This document shows, in pieces, positions 7,825 to 17,247 of a DNA stretch of 64,000 nucleotides. Every line of letters begins with the position of its first letter. The stretch's first letter is position 1. The notes beneath the pieces were generated by a model. That model saw only the letters and a list, made by a program, of their open reading frames with translations. It was not told the origin of the DNA and did not search any database. The stretch is from Geomicrobium sp. JCM 19039 (GTDB lineage Bacteria > Bacillota > Bacilli > Bacillales > Marinococcaceae), in NCBI RefSeq assembly GCF_000698145.1, contig NZ_BAXB01000011.1:62001-126000 (forward strand). Direction: 5' to 3'. Made by a program: the position numbers and the translations under genes.

Positions 7825-10575
7825 ATGAAGTATAGGTTTAGAAAAGGGCTAGGAGTTTCTGCAGGGGTGTTGGTGGCATCGGCAATTCTCACGCCTACGA
7901 TTGATGCAGATTCACCAGAGCAGATTCGAATTCTTCATACGAATGACATTCATGCTTCTTTTGATGATTATGCAAAAGCGTCTGCTTATATCCAAGATGT
8001 AAGACAAACCGATGATCACGTATTGTATATGGATGCTGGTGACTATGCGAGCGGGAATCCTGTCGTTGACTTGAACTTTGGGATTCCAATGGTGGATGTG
8101 TTTAATGCAGCAGAACTTGACGTGCTTACGATCGGGAACCATGAATTTGACTACGGACAGGACCACCTAATCAACAATATGGACTCGTCGGATTTCCCGT
8201 GGCTTGGGGCAAATGTTGATACGTTAGAGACAGGTGTTGAAAATCCTGAACCGTATGAATTATTTGATGTTAACGGAACGACGGTTGGTGTATTAGGAAT
8301 CACGCAAGCGCCCCCTGCAACAGCACCAAGTAATGTTGAGGGGATGGCATTTGAATCTAATTATGCTGCAGTTGCAAATGAGTACCAAGAAGAACTCGAA
8401 CGTGAAGCAGACGTCATTGTAGCACTCACACATATCGGAGTGAATGCAGACGTCGCGCTTGCTGAAGATGTTGATTATTTTGACTTGATTATTGGCGGTC
8501 ACTCCCATACAACACTTCAAGAGCCTCGTGTTGTGAACGGCACGCCGATTCTCCAGGCAGGTGCGAATTTGAGTCACGTCGGGGATGCCGTCCTCACGCT
8601 CAATGATGGCAAGGTTACAAATGTCGAAGCTGAGCTCATTTCCGTAGACACATTAGAAGAAGTGGATGAGAATGTGCAGCCAATTATTGATCAGTACAAT
8701 GATGAAATGGACGAAATACTGGGCGAAGTGATCGGCTATTCAGAGAACGGGCTTTCGCGTGATGGCAGGTTTAATGGGGATGCGCCTCTCGGCAACTTTT
8801 GGACAGATGCGATGCGCTCGCTCGGAGACGCTGACATTGCGTTTACGAACAACGGGGGGATACGAGATAGCATTCCGAGCGGTGATGTAACGTTACATGA
8901 GATCTATACGATTGAACCGTTTGCCAATGAGATTATGCTCATTGAAATGACAGGCGAGGCGATTGAAAATGTGTTGGAGTATTCGTATTCTAGAGATCAA
9001 AGAAACCAGATTGATCTACAAGTATCAGGGATGGAATACGAAATTGTCACCGGAATGACAGGCAACTATTTAGACACGCAAATGACGATCGATGGTGAGC
9101 TGGTCGATGAACAGGCGACGTATACGGTTGCCGTTGCGGATTATATCGGTACTGGCGGGTCTGGATATGAATTCGAAGGTGAAGTAATTTCAGAAACGAT
9201 TGGACTCATGACGGATGCGATGACCCAATGGGCACGTAGTCTTACCGATGCCGGAGAAACGCTCGATTATGAGCAAGAAGGTAGAATTAGTATCACCATT
9301 GATCCAGAAGGGCCGTTGCCAGGAACGATCATCGGTGCTACAGAAACGGGTTTGTATTCAGCAAACAAGCGTCTGCAAGACACAGGGATCGGTAATTTGT
9401 ACACAGATAGCCTCATCGAACGTACCGATGCTGAAATTGCCATGCTGAATGGTTCATCTGTGACTGGGCAAATTCCTCCTGGTGAAATTACGGATGAGCA
9501 GATTGAATCGCTAGATGCGTTTGGAAACGAGATCGTACTCGTTGAAGCGACGGGGGAACGAATTGAAGAAATGATTCTTGAGCAGTCCAATTATCACCAA
9601 GGCGTTGACTTGCAAATTGCTGGTCTCGACTATACGTTAATTCCTGCGGAATCAGGCAATGGGTTTGATGATATTCACATTGAACGCGTCAATGGTGAGC
9701 CGTTTATAGACGATGAGCAGTATACGGTTGCTTATAATGACTTCATGCATGCGAATAGCTTTTATAATCTTGGTGACGAGCTTGAAAGTTTCGGACCGGT
9801 ATGGCAAGCGGTCGTTGATTTTGTAACCGACTACGATGGACCGATTAACTATGAAGAAGGCTCCCGCATTACGATTGAAGGCGCAGACGTTGAACCAGAC
9901 CCAACAGGTGCAATCAGTGTACAAGAAGCACTGGAAAACAATCAAGGAATTCGAAATGTGAGAGGATACATTGTCGGGAGCATTAACAATCAAGAAGTGA
10001 TTCTTGGTGAAGGAACGCACGCACCGTCGAATCTACTCTTAGCGGACGATCCGAGTGAAACGGATCGAGAGAAAATGCTACCTGTGCAACTCGTCAACAA
10101 TACACCGGTTAGACATGGGTTAAATCTTGTTGCTCACCCGGAACATGTAGGTGAGCATGTGACGATTACCGGTGAACTCGATACGTATTTTGGAACGCCG
10201 GGTATGAGAAGTCCAACCGGATATGAGTGGGTCACCGAGTCGGGACCGGGACCTGAGTGTGTGTATGAAGAATGGTCAGGTCAGGTTGTATATACGGCTG
10301 GCGACCGGGTGTCACATGAAGGGAACACGTATGAAGCGAAATGGTGGACGACGGGTGAAAATCCGACGCAATCAGGAACTTGGGACGTTTGGCAACTAGT
10401 AAAAGATTGTCAAGATGAAGAAGAAGGTGTACAGGTTTGGGGTGAGACGATCACGTACCATGCTGGAGATGTCGTTTCATACGAAGGGAATTTGTATGAG
10501 GCGAAATGGTGGACTCGTGGAGAGAAACCAACGGATTCCGGTGAGTGGGACGTTTGGAAACGAATAGACGGGTAA
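7825..10575 (+). CDS. Secreted 5'-nucleotidase/2',3'-cyclic phosphodiesterase with chitin-binding-type repeats
   Basis: A 916-residue exported enzyme that should release phosphate from extracellular nucleotides. A signal peptide (about 1-29) is followed by a metallophosphatase domain with metal ligands DIH (41-43), AGD (71-73), GNHEFD (104-109) and GGHSH (224-228). A first 5'-nucleotidase C domain has NNGGIRDS (about 341). A second such domain (about 500-660) replaces that loop with NGSSVTG and has no phosphatase domain of its own. Next is a DUF6359-like domain (about 685-800, VRGYIVGSI), then two repeats with YEAKWWT (about 812-916) like carbohydrate-binding modules 5/12. RBS AAAGGGAG; a terminator follows. 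Confidence 0.9.
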   Translation: MKYRFRKGLGVSAGVLVASAILTPTIDADSPEQIRILHTNDIHASFDDYAKASAYIQDVRQTDDHVLYMDAGDYASGNPVVDLNFGIPMVDVFNAAELDVLTIGNHEFDYGQDHLINNMDSSDFPWLGANVDTLETGVENPEPYELFDVNGTTVGVLGITQAPPATAPSNVEGMAFESNYAAVANEYQEELEREADVIVALTHIGVNADVALAEDVDYFDLIIGGHSHTTLQEPRVVNGTPILQAGANLSHVGDAVLTLNDGKVTNVEAELISVDTLEEVDENVQPIIDQYNDEMDEILGEVIGYSENGLSRDGRFNGDAPLGNFWTDAMRSLGDADIAFTNNGGIRDSIPSGDVTLHEIYTIEPFANEIMLIEMTGEAIENVLEYSYSRDQRNQIDLQVSGMEYEIVTGMTGNYLDTQMTIDGELVDEQATYTVAVADYIGTGGSGYEFEGEVISETIGLMTDAMTQWARSLTDAGETLDYEQEGRISITIDPEGPLPGTIIGATETGLYSANKRLQDTGIGNLYTDSLIERTDAEIAMLNGSSVTGQIPPGEITDEQIESLDAFGNEIVLVEATGERIEEMILEQSNYHQGVDLQIAGLDYTLIPAESGNGFDDIHIERVNGEPFIDDEQYTVAYNDFMHANSFYNLGDELESFGPVWQAVVDFVTDYDGPINYEEGSRITIEGADVEPDPTGAISVQEALENNQGIRNVRGYIVGSINNQEVILGEGTHAPSNLLLADDPSETDREKMLPVQLVNNTPVRHGLNLVAHPEHVGEHVTITGELDTYFGTPGMRSPTGYEWVTESGPGPECVYEEWSGQVVYTAGDRVSHEGNTYEAKWWTTGENPTQSGTWDVWQLVKDCQDEEEGVQVWGETITYHAGDVVSYEGNLYEAKWWTRGEKPTDSGEWDVWKRIDG

Positions 10576-10587
10576 AATAGCAAAACG

Positions 10588-10610
10588 CTCTGGAGTTTTT
10601 CCAGAGTTTT
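10588..10610 (+). terminator. Terminator after the nucleotidase gene
   Basis: Stem CTCTGGA / TCCAGAG (10588-10594, 10600-10606) followed by TTTT. Confidence 0.8.
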
Positions 10611-10835
10611 AGGTAGGCTGAGTATCTTGCAACAATGCGTGTAGGTGGTTACGTTCGTCAGTTAAATGGAGTTCGATAGCCTTTATAAGACGTATTGATG
10701 TTGGACTCCCCAGCTTTTCCAGACGCTTTTTCATAGGATGAAAGTAGATATGACTTTCTCAATCGTGGCGTGACCGCTACATTTCTAAGCTGTTATTCAG
10801 ATGGGGTTAACCATTTTTAGAAAGTGTCGTTGCTG

Positions 10836-12133
10836 TTAATTTATAATCGCGTTGATTTCTGACTCCAATTCGTTTAAAGCATCTTCTGCGCTCATCCCTT
10901 CATGCATCCGCTCAAGTGATATCATGATTTGTTCTCGCACTTCTGGAAAAGCATCCATGAGTGCCCCTTGTGTGGCAGGAGAAGGGGTCGTATTTTGCAA
11001 CTGTTCCACCGATGTTAAAAATTGCGGAAATTCTCCATAGAGCTCTTCTAAAACCGGTTCATTATAAGCGTCGGTGTGGACAGGGAAATATCCAGTTGCC
11101 GCTGACCATTCGGCTTGCACGTCAGGTTGGACAGTGTACTTAACGAATTCCCAAGCGGCTTCTTGAACTTCTTCAGGAATGTCCGCCATCATCCATACGG
11201 AAGCTCCACCAACGATAACCCCCTCTGGGTCTTGACCATCTGGGTGCGGGATCGCTGCTGTACCCACTTCAAAGTCTGGTGATGTAATATTGTCATACGT
11301 TGCTGCTGTTGAATCAAGGTACATCGCAACATCTTCTGCAATGAAAGCAGCGCGAATGTCATCCCACGTTCTGCCGAAGTTTCCGAGAGTGCCATCCGCA
11401 ATCATTTCTTCAATCCACGTGTAAATGGCGAGCCTTCTTCGCCATTAATAAACGTTTCGCTAGGATCACCAGCACGACCGTTTTCTTCGTTCACAAGTTC
11501 GGCGCCTTGGTTGGCGAGTAATTGTTCAATAAACCATCCGTAAATGAGGAGGGAAAACCCGTACGTATCTCCATCCGTTAGTTGTTCAGCGTATTCTTGT
11601 ACTTCACTAAATGTTTGGGGTGGGTCTTCAGGGTCTAATCCTGCTTCTTCAAAAGATCTTTGTTGTAAACATTAAGGCGTTGGACGTGTTAAAAGGCATC
11701 GAGTACAGTTCATCTTCGTACTGGTAGTAGCTAAGAATATTCTCTTCAAGTGTTGATACATCAAACCCATCTTCATCAATAAACGTTTGCATCGGCTCGG
11801 CAAATCCAGAATCAATCATATAGCGCGTGCCGACTTCAAAAACTTGCATGAGGGCAGGTGCATCGGGCGTTCCCGCTAACTGTCGTATTTGGGTGAGGGC
11901 TTCCTCATAACTGCTTGATAATTGGCCTGTACATAGATGTCATCTTGGGATTCATTAAAATCATCTGCCATTGCTTCCACCGCTTCTCCTGCAGAGCCTC
12001 CAAGTGCGTACCAAAAATCGACGATAATTCGATCATCTTCTGTGTAAGCAATGTCTGATGTTTGACCACTACATCCTGCAGCAATCAATGCAGGAATGGA
12101 TAGAGCTGTCATTAAACGCTTTTTATCTTTCAT
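10836..12133 (-). CDS. ABC importer sugar-type solute-binding lipoprotein (four or more frameshifts)
   Basis: Start at 12133 (RBS AAGGGGG). The N-terminus has a lipoprotein signal with lipobox ALIAAGC, then IVDFWYALGG as in UgpB-type family 1 solute-binding proteins. The C-terminal part shows IVGGASVWMMAD and AAWEFVKY, typical of this fold. The frame is lost near 11914, 11667, 11653 and 11418; adding one base at each place gives a continuous protein of about 433 residues (for example LMFYNKDLFEEAGLDPED across two of them). It is the last gene of the operon, after the two permeases. Substrate unknown; sn-glycerol-3-phosphate or an oligosaccharide are both possible. Confidence 0.85.
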
Positions 12134-12156
12134 CTAAATCCCCCTTAAAAAAATGA

Positions 12157-12966
12157 TTATCCTTTCAATGCTCCTGACGTCAAACCTCGTTGAATGTGTT
12201 TGATGCCAATAAACAATAAAAGCAACGTCGGTATCAAAATAATGACGACCGCAGCCATGACCATGCTCCAGTTCGTAGAAGCTTCTTGAGAGATCATCAT
12301 GTTAATGCCAATTTGAATCGTTCTTACGGTCGTATCACTCGTGACAAGCAGTGGCCACAAATACATGTTCCACGTCGTTAAAAACCCGTAAACACCAAGA
12401 GCGACAAGGACTGGTTTGGACAACGGTAAGGCAAATGAACGGTAAAAGCGAAAGCGACTACACCCGTCGATCTCTGCAGATTCATACAATTCTTTTGGGA
12501 TGGTCATAAAATGTTGTCGGAGTAAAAAGATGCCAAATGCTGTAGCTAGAAACGGTAGCGTTAATGCTTGGTACGTATTTAGCCAGCCTGCATTCAAAAT
12601 CGTTACGTAATTGGGGACAACCGTTGATTCCCAAGGAACGAGTAGCGTTGAAATAAATAAAAAGAAGAAGAAATTCCGACCTTTAAACGGGATGAACACA
12701 ATCGCGAAAGCCGCTAGACTGCAAAGAACGAGTTGCCCGATTGTTACGCTAACACTTACGATCAAACTGTTAATTAAAAACCGAAACAGCGGGATGGAAG
12801 CAAATGCTTGCACATAACTATTGAAATTAAAACTTTCTGGAATGTAGACGCCACGATGTAACTCTCCCGAGTTTAAAAAGCTCGCAAGCAAGGCAAATAA
12901 TAACGGGAAGGTGAGTAAAAACGCTGAGATAACGAGTAAAACATAGAGAAAAATTTTTCGTTTCAT
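12157..12966 (-). CDS. ABC importer permease, UgpE/MalG type
   Basis: A 269-residue inner-membrane permease with six predicted helices. The cytoplasmic EAA loop that contacts the ATPase is visible as ELYESAEIDGCSRFRFYRS (about residues 160-178), followed by LPLSKP. It starts at 12966, overlapping the upstream permease by four bases, so the two are translationally coupled. The solute-binding protein follows 23 bases after its stop. No ATP-binding subunit is encoded nearby; by analogy with B. subtilis an MsmX-like shared ATPase could energise it. Confidence 0.88.
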   Translation of the reverse strand: MKRKIFLYVLLVISAFLLTFPLLFALLASFLNSGELHRGVYIPESFNFNSYVQAFASIPLFRFLINSLIVSVSVTIGQLVLCSLAAFAIVFIPFKGRNFFFFLFISTLLVPWESTVVPNYVTILNAGWLNTYQALTLPFLATAFGIFLLRQHFMTIPKELYESAEIDGCSRFRFYRSFALPLSKPVLVALGVYGFLTTWNMYLWPLLVTSDTTVRTIQIGINMMISQEASTNWSMVMAAVVIILIPTLLLLFIGIKHIQRGLTSGALKG

Positions 12967-13844
12967 TGATAGTGCACCCGCCTCTCACCGAACTTAAATT
13001 GTAAAAATGTGGCGAGTAGTATGATGAAAAATAAGATGACTGCTTGTGAGCTAGCTGTCCCAAAGCGTGCGAACTCAAAAGCTTCTCGGTAAATGGAGTA
13101 CACAATGACGTTCGTCGATTGGTTCGGTCCCCCACCTGTAAGGATATGAATTTGCCCAAATGATTGAAACGAGTTAATGAGGGTAATGGTCGACACGAAA
13201 AATAATGTCGGTGAAAGCATCGGAATCGTAATTTTGAACAATCGCTGAAAATATCCAGCCCCATCAATTTTGCTGCTGTCGTAAAGCTCATCAGAAATGT
13301 TTTGCAAACCCCCAAGTAAGATAATGAAACAAATGCCGACGTTCATCCAAACAGTCGTAATCGCCACAGAATAGATGGCATACGTCGAAGATGTGAGCCA
13401 AGGAATGCCTTCAGCTCCGAAAAATCGTAAAAATTCATTGAAAACACCGAGACTCGGATGAAATAGAAACAGCCAAATGGCTGCGCCAGCGGCAACGGAC
13501 ACGCCCATCGTTGAGGAGAATAACACCCGAAAGAAAGCGATCCCTTTAAGTTTTTCGTTGCCGAGCACAGCTAAATAGAGAGCAAGCACAACGGTTGTTG
13601 GCACGGTGAGAAGCGTGAAGATAAATGTGCTCTTCATACTTTGGATGAACTGAGAGGATTGCATCCATTGCCAATAGTTTTCAAGGCCGACAAATGAAAG
13701 CACTTCACCTCTTGGGCTCGTCTCCGACAAACTGTAGATGACCGTCATTATCATCGGATAAAATAAGAATATTCCGAGAATGATGAGTGCAGGAAGCATA
13801 TACAACATCGCTTCCCCAAAGTTTTTCCATTCGTTTCTACGCAT
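12963..13844 (-). CDS. ABC importer permease, UgpA/MalF type
   Basis: A 293-residue inner-membrane permease, partner of the next gene. The EAA loop reads ELYDSSKIDGAGYFQRLFKI (about residues 187-206) followed by TIPMLSP, and the segment ILTGGGPNQSTNVIVYSIY is typical of UgpA-type proteins. RBS AAGGAGAA precedes the start at 13844. It is the first gene of the three-gene importer cluster. Its upstream region contains the terminator of the purine permease gene, so it probably has its own promoter, which I could not identify. Confidence 0.88.
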   Translation of the reverse strand: MRRNEWKNFGEAMLYMLPALIILGIFLFYPMIMTVIYSLSETSPRGEVLSFVGLENYWQWMQSSQFIQSMKSTFIFTLLTVPTTVVLALYLAVLGNEKLKGIAFFRVLFSSTMGVSVAAGAAIWLFLFHPSLGVFNEFLRFFGAEGIPWLTSSTYAIYSVAITTVWMNVGICFIILLGGLQNISDELYDSSKIDGAGYFQRLFKITIPMLSPTLFFVSTITLINSFQSFGQIHILTGGGPNQSTNVIVYSIYREAFEFARFGTASSQAVILFFIILLATFLQFKFGERRVHYQ

Positions 13845-13867
13845 AGACCATTCTCCTTATGTGAGCA

Positions 13868-13910
13868 TAAAAAACCATAGAGACGATAACCTCACATCAT
13901 CTCTATGGTT
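13868..13910 (-). terminator. Terminator of the xpt-permease operon
   Basis: On the minus strand AACCATAGAGA and TCTCTATGGTT (13900-13910, 13873-13883) form an 11-bp stem followed by a run of T. It separates the purine operon from the ABC importer. Confidence 0.85.
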
Positions 13911-13938
13911 GTTCACATCCGATTTATTCATAAATGTT

Positions 13939-15435
13939 TTAGATTTGTACAATTCTCTTTCGTTTCGCCAGTATCGCATAATACCCAAAGAAGAGTACGA
14001 GTAGAAAATAGGCCATCGTAAAACTAGGCGCAGCGTTTACGGAAAGCTCTGGCGCATGGGTGAATCCAAAGAATGATAACAGCGCGCCAATGCCGCTATA
14101 AATGGTTGCATGGGCAAATTTATGATCAATAATAAATACTGTAAGTGCACCGAGCACAATACCTGTAAACATCGCCCCTTGCCCAAGGGGCAATAAGCCT
14201 AGTGAGATACTTTCCATCACTTCTGGAGCGTCATTTTGGAAGCGCGTCATAATGTAATTGGCCACGTAAGGCAAGATGGCAATCACAACGGCAGGGTAAT
14301 ATTTCTTTGCGTTCGAATGAAAAGCAGTGGCAAGCATCGAGACCCCTGCAAAAACGAGAATGGGGGCAACAGCTGCGGTTGGAATGACAGAAGAAAGTGC
14401 CCCAATTAAGCCGAATACTGCCGCTATTGCAAACACAATGCCGTTTAACAAACTGTAGCCTCGTCCGGCTCCCATCCATTTAGAGCCAATGGAAGCAACA
14501 TAAACGGTCGTCGGAAACACGCCCCCAAAAAATGTGCCTAGTATCGTTCCACCACCATCAACAGCTTGGCATTCTCGCACATCATAGCGATCCCCCTCAG
14601 CAGCCATAGCCGCCGTGTTGTTCATCGTCTCAATGGCGTTGTAAAGTGTAATCGGTAAGATGATCGCTAGTAAACCGACGAATGTTGTGAACAATGCTTG
14701 AAAGCCAAAGAATACTTCCAATGTAGGGATAAATGGATAAAATCCAACATGAGCAAGTGCGTCCTGAACTTCAGCAACCGTAATTTCACCGATTGAAAAA
14801 GCGAGTAACGTTCCAACGATAATCGCAAATAATGAGGACGGGATACGAAATGGAAGCATTACTTTTCCAAGGACGCCCATAAGAATAATAAAGAGGGCAA
14901 CAAGGCCGACCATTGGAACCGCAAAGATTTCAAACAGCATCTCACCAGCAATAAAGGTGAGCGCAACGCCGGCGAGAGCGCCGAGCATCGCTGGTTTTGG
15001 CAAGTGTTTCGTTAACCAATTTCCACTTAGAGAAATAATGACTTCAATTAAGCCGCTAAGCAAACAGGCAGCAAGTCCAATTCGAAAAGCCAACTCCGCA
15101 TTTCCTTCTGTTAGTGTATACGCAGGGGCGAGTACACCGAAAAGGAAAACAAACATGACTGGCGTACTAATCCCATAAGCCATCGCTGTTACGTCCGTGC
15201 GATTTTCTTTAACCGCCAACCGTTTTGCTTGCTGAGCATAATACAAATTGCCAGCAATAACCGCTATTGCAGCACCAGGGATGACTTTCCCAAAAACAAT
15301 ATCAGCAGGAAAGCCGATGGCAAGCATCGTTGCTGAGATAATAACGAAGTTCGCGAGATTGTTTTGGAAGAGGGCAAAAAAAGCATCGATGTCTTGTCTT
15401 TTGAAAAGTGGGTACTGCACAGTTTGGTGTGTCAA
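13939..15435 (-). CDS. NCS2-family purine permease, AzgA/PbuG-PbuO type
   Basis: A 498-residue polytopic membrane protein opening FALFQNNLANFVIISATML. It resembles the AzgA-like hypoxanthine/guanine/adenine permeases more than the PbuX xanthine type. It starts at TTG 15435 with AAGGAGC upstream, 12 bases after xpt, so both genes share the guanine-riboswitch transcript. In B. subtilis the xpt partner is the xanthine permease pbuX; here another class of purine permease occupies that place. Exact substrate is not determinable from sequence. Confidence 0.88.
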   Translation of the reverse strand: MTHQTVQYPLFKRQDIDAFFALFQNNLANFVIISATMLAIGFPADIVFGKVIPGAAIAVIAGNLYYAQQAKRLAVKENRTDVTAMAYGISTPVMFVFLFGVLAPAYTLTEGNAELAFRIGLAACLLSGLIEVIISLSGNWLTKHLPKPAMLGALAGVALTFIAGEMLFEIFAVPMVGLVALFIILMGVLGKVMLPFRIPSSLFAIIVGTLLAFSIGEITVAEVQDALAHVGFYPFIPTLEVFFGFQALFTTFVGLLAIILPITLYNAIETMNNTAAMAAEGDRYDVRECQAVDGGGTILGTFFGGVFPTTVYVASIGSKWMGAGRGYSLLNGIVFAIAAVFGLIGALSSVIPTAAVAPILVFAGVSMLATAFHSNAKKYYPAVVIAILPYVANYIMTRFQNDAPEVMESISLGLLPLGQGAMFTGIVLGALTVFIIDHKFAHATIYSGIGALLSFFGFTHAPELSVNAAPSFTMAYFLLVLFFGYYAILAKRKRIVQI

Positions 15436-15447
15436 AACAAAAGCTCC

Positions 15448-16023
15448 TTATTGTTGGATGAATTGGATGTTGTCTTTGTCTAAAGAAGCAATTCTTGCTA
15501 ACGATTCAACACGGTAGTGCTGCTCGGTTAGTTTGTTGCGCCCAGGTTGGAACGATTTTTCAATGACAATGGCGATCGCGGTAACTGTAGCTCCAGCTTG
15601 TTCAACCACTTGGCATAAACCTACTGCCGCTTCACCATTCGCTAAGAAATCGTCGACAATGACGATGTGGTCATCCGCATGGAGAAATGATTTAGAGATT
15701 GTAATCGTTCTAGAAACTTGTTTCGTAAAAGAGTAGACCTCTGCTGTGTACACAGAGTCATCCATCGTAATCGATTTTTGCTTTCTCGCAAATACCATGT
15801 CTACTCCGTAATGTTTCGCGAGCATAAGTGCAGGGGCAATCCCTGAAGATTCTAATGTGACAATTTTTGTAACGGGTGCGTCACCTAGACGATGTTTCCA
15901 TTCTTTAGCCATCCCGTCCATTAACTCTGGGTCAACTTGATGGTTTAAGAAAGCGTCAACTTTCAGAACACCTGCCCCTAAAGTTGTACCATCTGTTTTA
16001 ATTCTGTCTTCTAGTTGCTTCAT
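15448..16023 (-). CDS. xpt: Xanthine phosphoribosyltransferase
   Basis: A 191-residue cytosolic purine-salvage enzyme converting xanthine and PRPP to XMP. The PRPP-binding motif IVIVDDFLANGEAA is at about residues 123-136 and the start MKQLEDRIKTDG is typical of Xpt. I chose ATG 16023, preceded by a G-rich Shine-Dalgarno. An upstream in-frame extension would run through the riboswitch terminator and is not credible. The gene is first in the operon controlled by the guanine riboswitch. Confidence 0.94.
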   Translation of the reverse strand: MKQLEDRIKTDGTTLGAGVLKVDAFLNHQVDPELMDGMAKEWKHRLGDAPVTKIVTLESSGIAPALMLAKHYGVDMVFARKQKSITMDDSVYTAEVYSFTKQVSRTITISKSFLHADDHIVIVDDFLANGEAAVGLCQVVEQAGATVTAIAIVIEKSFQPGRNKLTEQHYRVESLARIASLDKDNIQFIQQ

Positions 16024-16053
16024 TTGTCTAAAACCCCCGAAGTGCTTTATGAA

Positions 16054-16095
16054 CAAAAAAAGCGACTTGTGTTCACAGAAGTGAACACAAGTCGC
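16054..16095 (-). terminator. Riboswitch-controlled terminator
   Basis: On the minus strand a perfect 15-bp stem GCGACTTGTGTTCAC / GTGAACACAAGTCGC with a four-base loop is followed by seven or more T. Its first arm contains TGTTCACT, which can instead pair with AGTGAACA at the 3' end of the aptamer P1, giving the antiterminator. Confidence 0.9.
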
Positions 16096-16114
16096 CAAAA
16101 AAGCACGATAATGT

Positions 16115-16187
16115 TCACTCGTAGTCAGGAAATTACGGTTTCCTGGTAGAAACTTGCAAGCCAATCCTTGCGGTTATACGAGTGGTA
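16115..16187 (-). promoter_or_regulatory. Purine riboswitch aptamer, guanine class
   Basis: Read on the minus strand: P1 arms ACCACTCGTA and TACGAGTG enclose CGTATAAC, a P2 stem with GGCTTGCAAG, the core GTTTCTACC, then CCGTAA and CCTGACTAC. The base before TAC in GACTAC is C, the position that selects guanine (adenine riboswitches have GATTA). It lies directly upstream of xpt, the classic location. Confidence 0.93.
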
Positions 16188-16198
16188 GATATTGTAGA

Positions 16199-16204
16199 AT
16201 TATA
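16199..16204 (-). promoter_or_regulatory. Probable -10 box of the xpt operon
   Basis: A perfect TATAAT on the minus strand lies 12 bases upstream of the riboswitch aptamer. A weak -35 (TTTCCA) is 18 bases further up. Confidence 0.55.
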
Positions 16205-16254
16205 ACGTATGCGCGATCTGTTTGGAAAGATGGAAATGTGAGGAATTTGCAAAC

Positions 16255-16290
16255 AAAAAAGAGTGAGAGGCGGTTTGGCTCTCACTCTTT
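16255..16290 (-). terminator. Terminator of uppP
   Basis: A 12-bp perfect stem AAAGAGTGAGAG / CTCTCACTCTTT (16258-16269, 16279-16290). The T tract is on the minus strand, downstream of uppP. Confidence 0.85.
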
Positions 16291-16367
16291 GAAGGTTTTA
16301 TGACAGTTTCGTTAGCTGTAACAATCTTCTTTGACATCCGAGCTTTCGCTCGTTATCGTAAAGGAGA

Positions 16368-17189
16368 TTAGATGTGCGCAGGTTCTAAAAAGGCAGCGAC
16401 AAAAATGGCAAGTATAAAACAGTAGATCGCAAAATAGAATAACTTGCTCTTTTCAAGCCAACCAATAAGCCACTTGATGCCAATAATCGAGAAGATAAAT
16501 GTAACGACGAAAGCTGTGATGAGTGGCACAGTGCCTGCATCACTCATGCCGCCTTGGAAAAGGTCACCAATCGCAAGCACCGATGAACCGAGAATAACCG
16601 GAATCGATAACAAAAATGAGAAGCGAATGGCGGTCTTCTTATCAATGCCTAAAGCTAAAGACGCAATGAGTGTTGAGCCAGAGCGTGATACGCCAGGAAT
16701 GACCGCAAGTGTTTGGGCTAAACCAACAACAATCGCATCAATGAAGTTCATCTCGTTAACGGAGCGGGTATGCGTAAACTTAATTCTTTCAATGATTAGT
16801 AGAAATAGCCCTGTTAAAAACAACGCTCCAGCGATGACGAACGGTGATTTAAGAAATTGTTCCGCCGCGTCTTCGAGAATAAGTCCGAGTGCTCCCGTAA
16901 TGGCTGTTGCAATAATAAGGTATAATGCAAAAAGAAAGGCTCCACGGTCTTCACGTTTCTTTTCAAACATAAAACGCAAGCTGCCTGTGACGATTGCGAG
17001 GATATCTTTTCGAAAAAACAGAACGACTGCAAGCATCGAAGCGACGTGCAAGAGAATCTCAAATGTTAAGCCTTCAAAGTTTGTTCCAAAAATAAATTGT
17101 AGAATGACAAGGTGCGCAGTACTTGATATCGGTAGAAATTCTGTTAACCCTTGTACAATTCCAAAAATAATTGCTTCAAAAACCGACAT
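16368..17189 (-). CDS. uppP: Undecaprenyl-diphosphatase UppP/BacA
   Basis: A 273-residue membrane phosphatase that recycles undecaprenyl pyrophosphate for wall synthesis and can confer bacitracin tolerance. Both signature motifs are present: QGLTEFLPISSTAHL (residues 14-28) and PGVSRSGST (about 165-173), with several hydrophobic helices and the family's usual length. It has its own terminator and is divergent from the thioredoxin-like gene, so it appears monocistronic. Confidence 0.95.
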   Translation of the reverse strand: MSVFEAIIFGIVQGLTEFLPISSTAHLVILQFIFGTNFEGLTFEILLHVASMLAVVLFFRKDILAIVTGSLRFMFEKKREDRGAFLFALYLIIATAITGALGLILEDAAEQFLKSPFVIAGALFLTGLFLLIIERIKFTHTRSVNEMNFIDAIVVGLAQTLAVIPGVSRSGSTLIASLALGIDKKTAIRFSFLLSIPVILGSSVLAIGDLFQGGMSDAGTVPLITAFVVTFIFSIIGIKWLIGWLEKSKLFYFAIYCFILAIFVAAFLEPAHI

Positions 17190-17247
17190 AACCTGTTACT
17201 CCTTCCGTAAGTAAACCAATTGTATTCATATTGAGGTGAAATGACCA

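Noticed and set aside
10836-11849. Separate small genes in the solute-binding region
   Set aside because: The fragments are collinear pieces of one family 1 binding protein and join when single bases are restored.
15448-16164. Extended xpt start at 16164
   Set aside because: The extension translates the riboswitch and its terminator; ATG 16023 gives the normal Xpt N-terminus.
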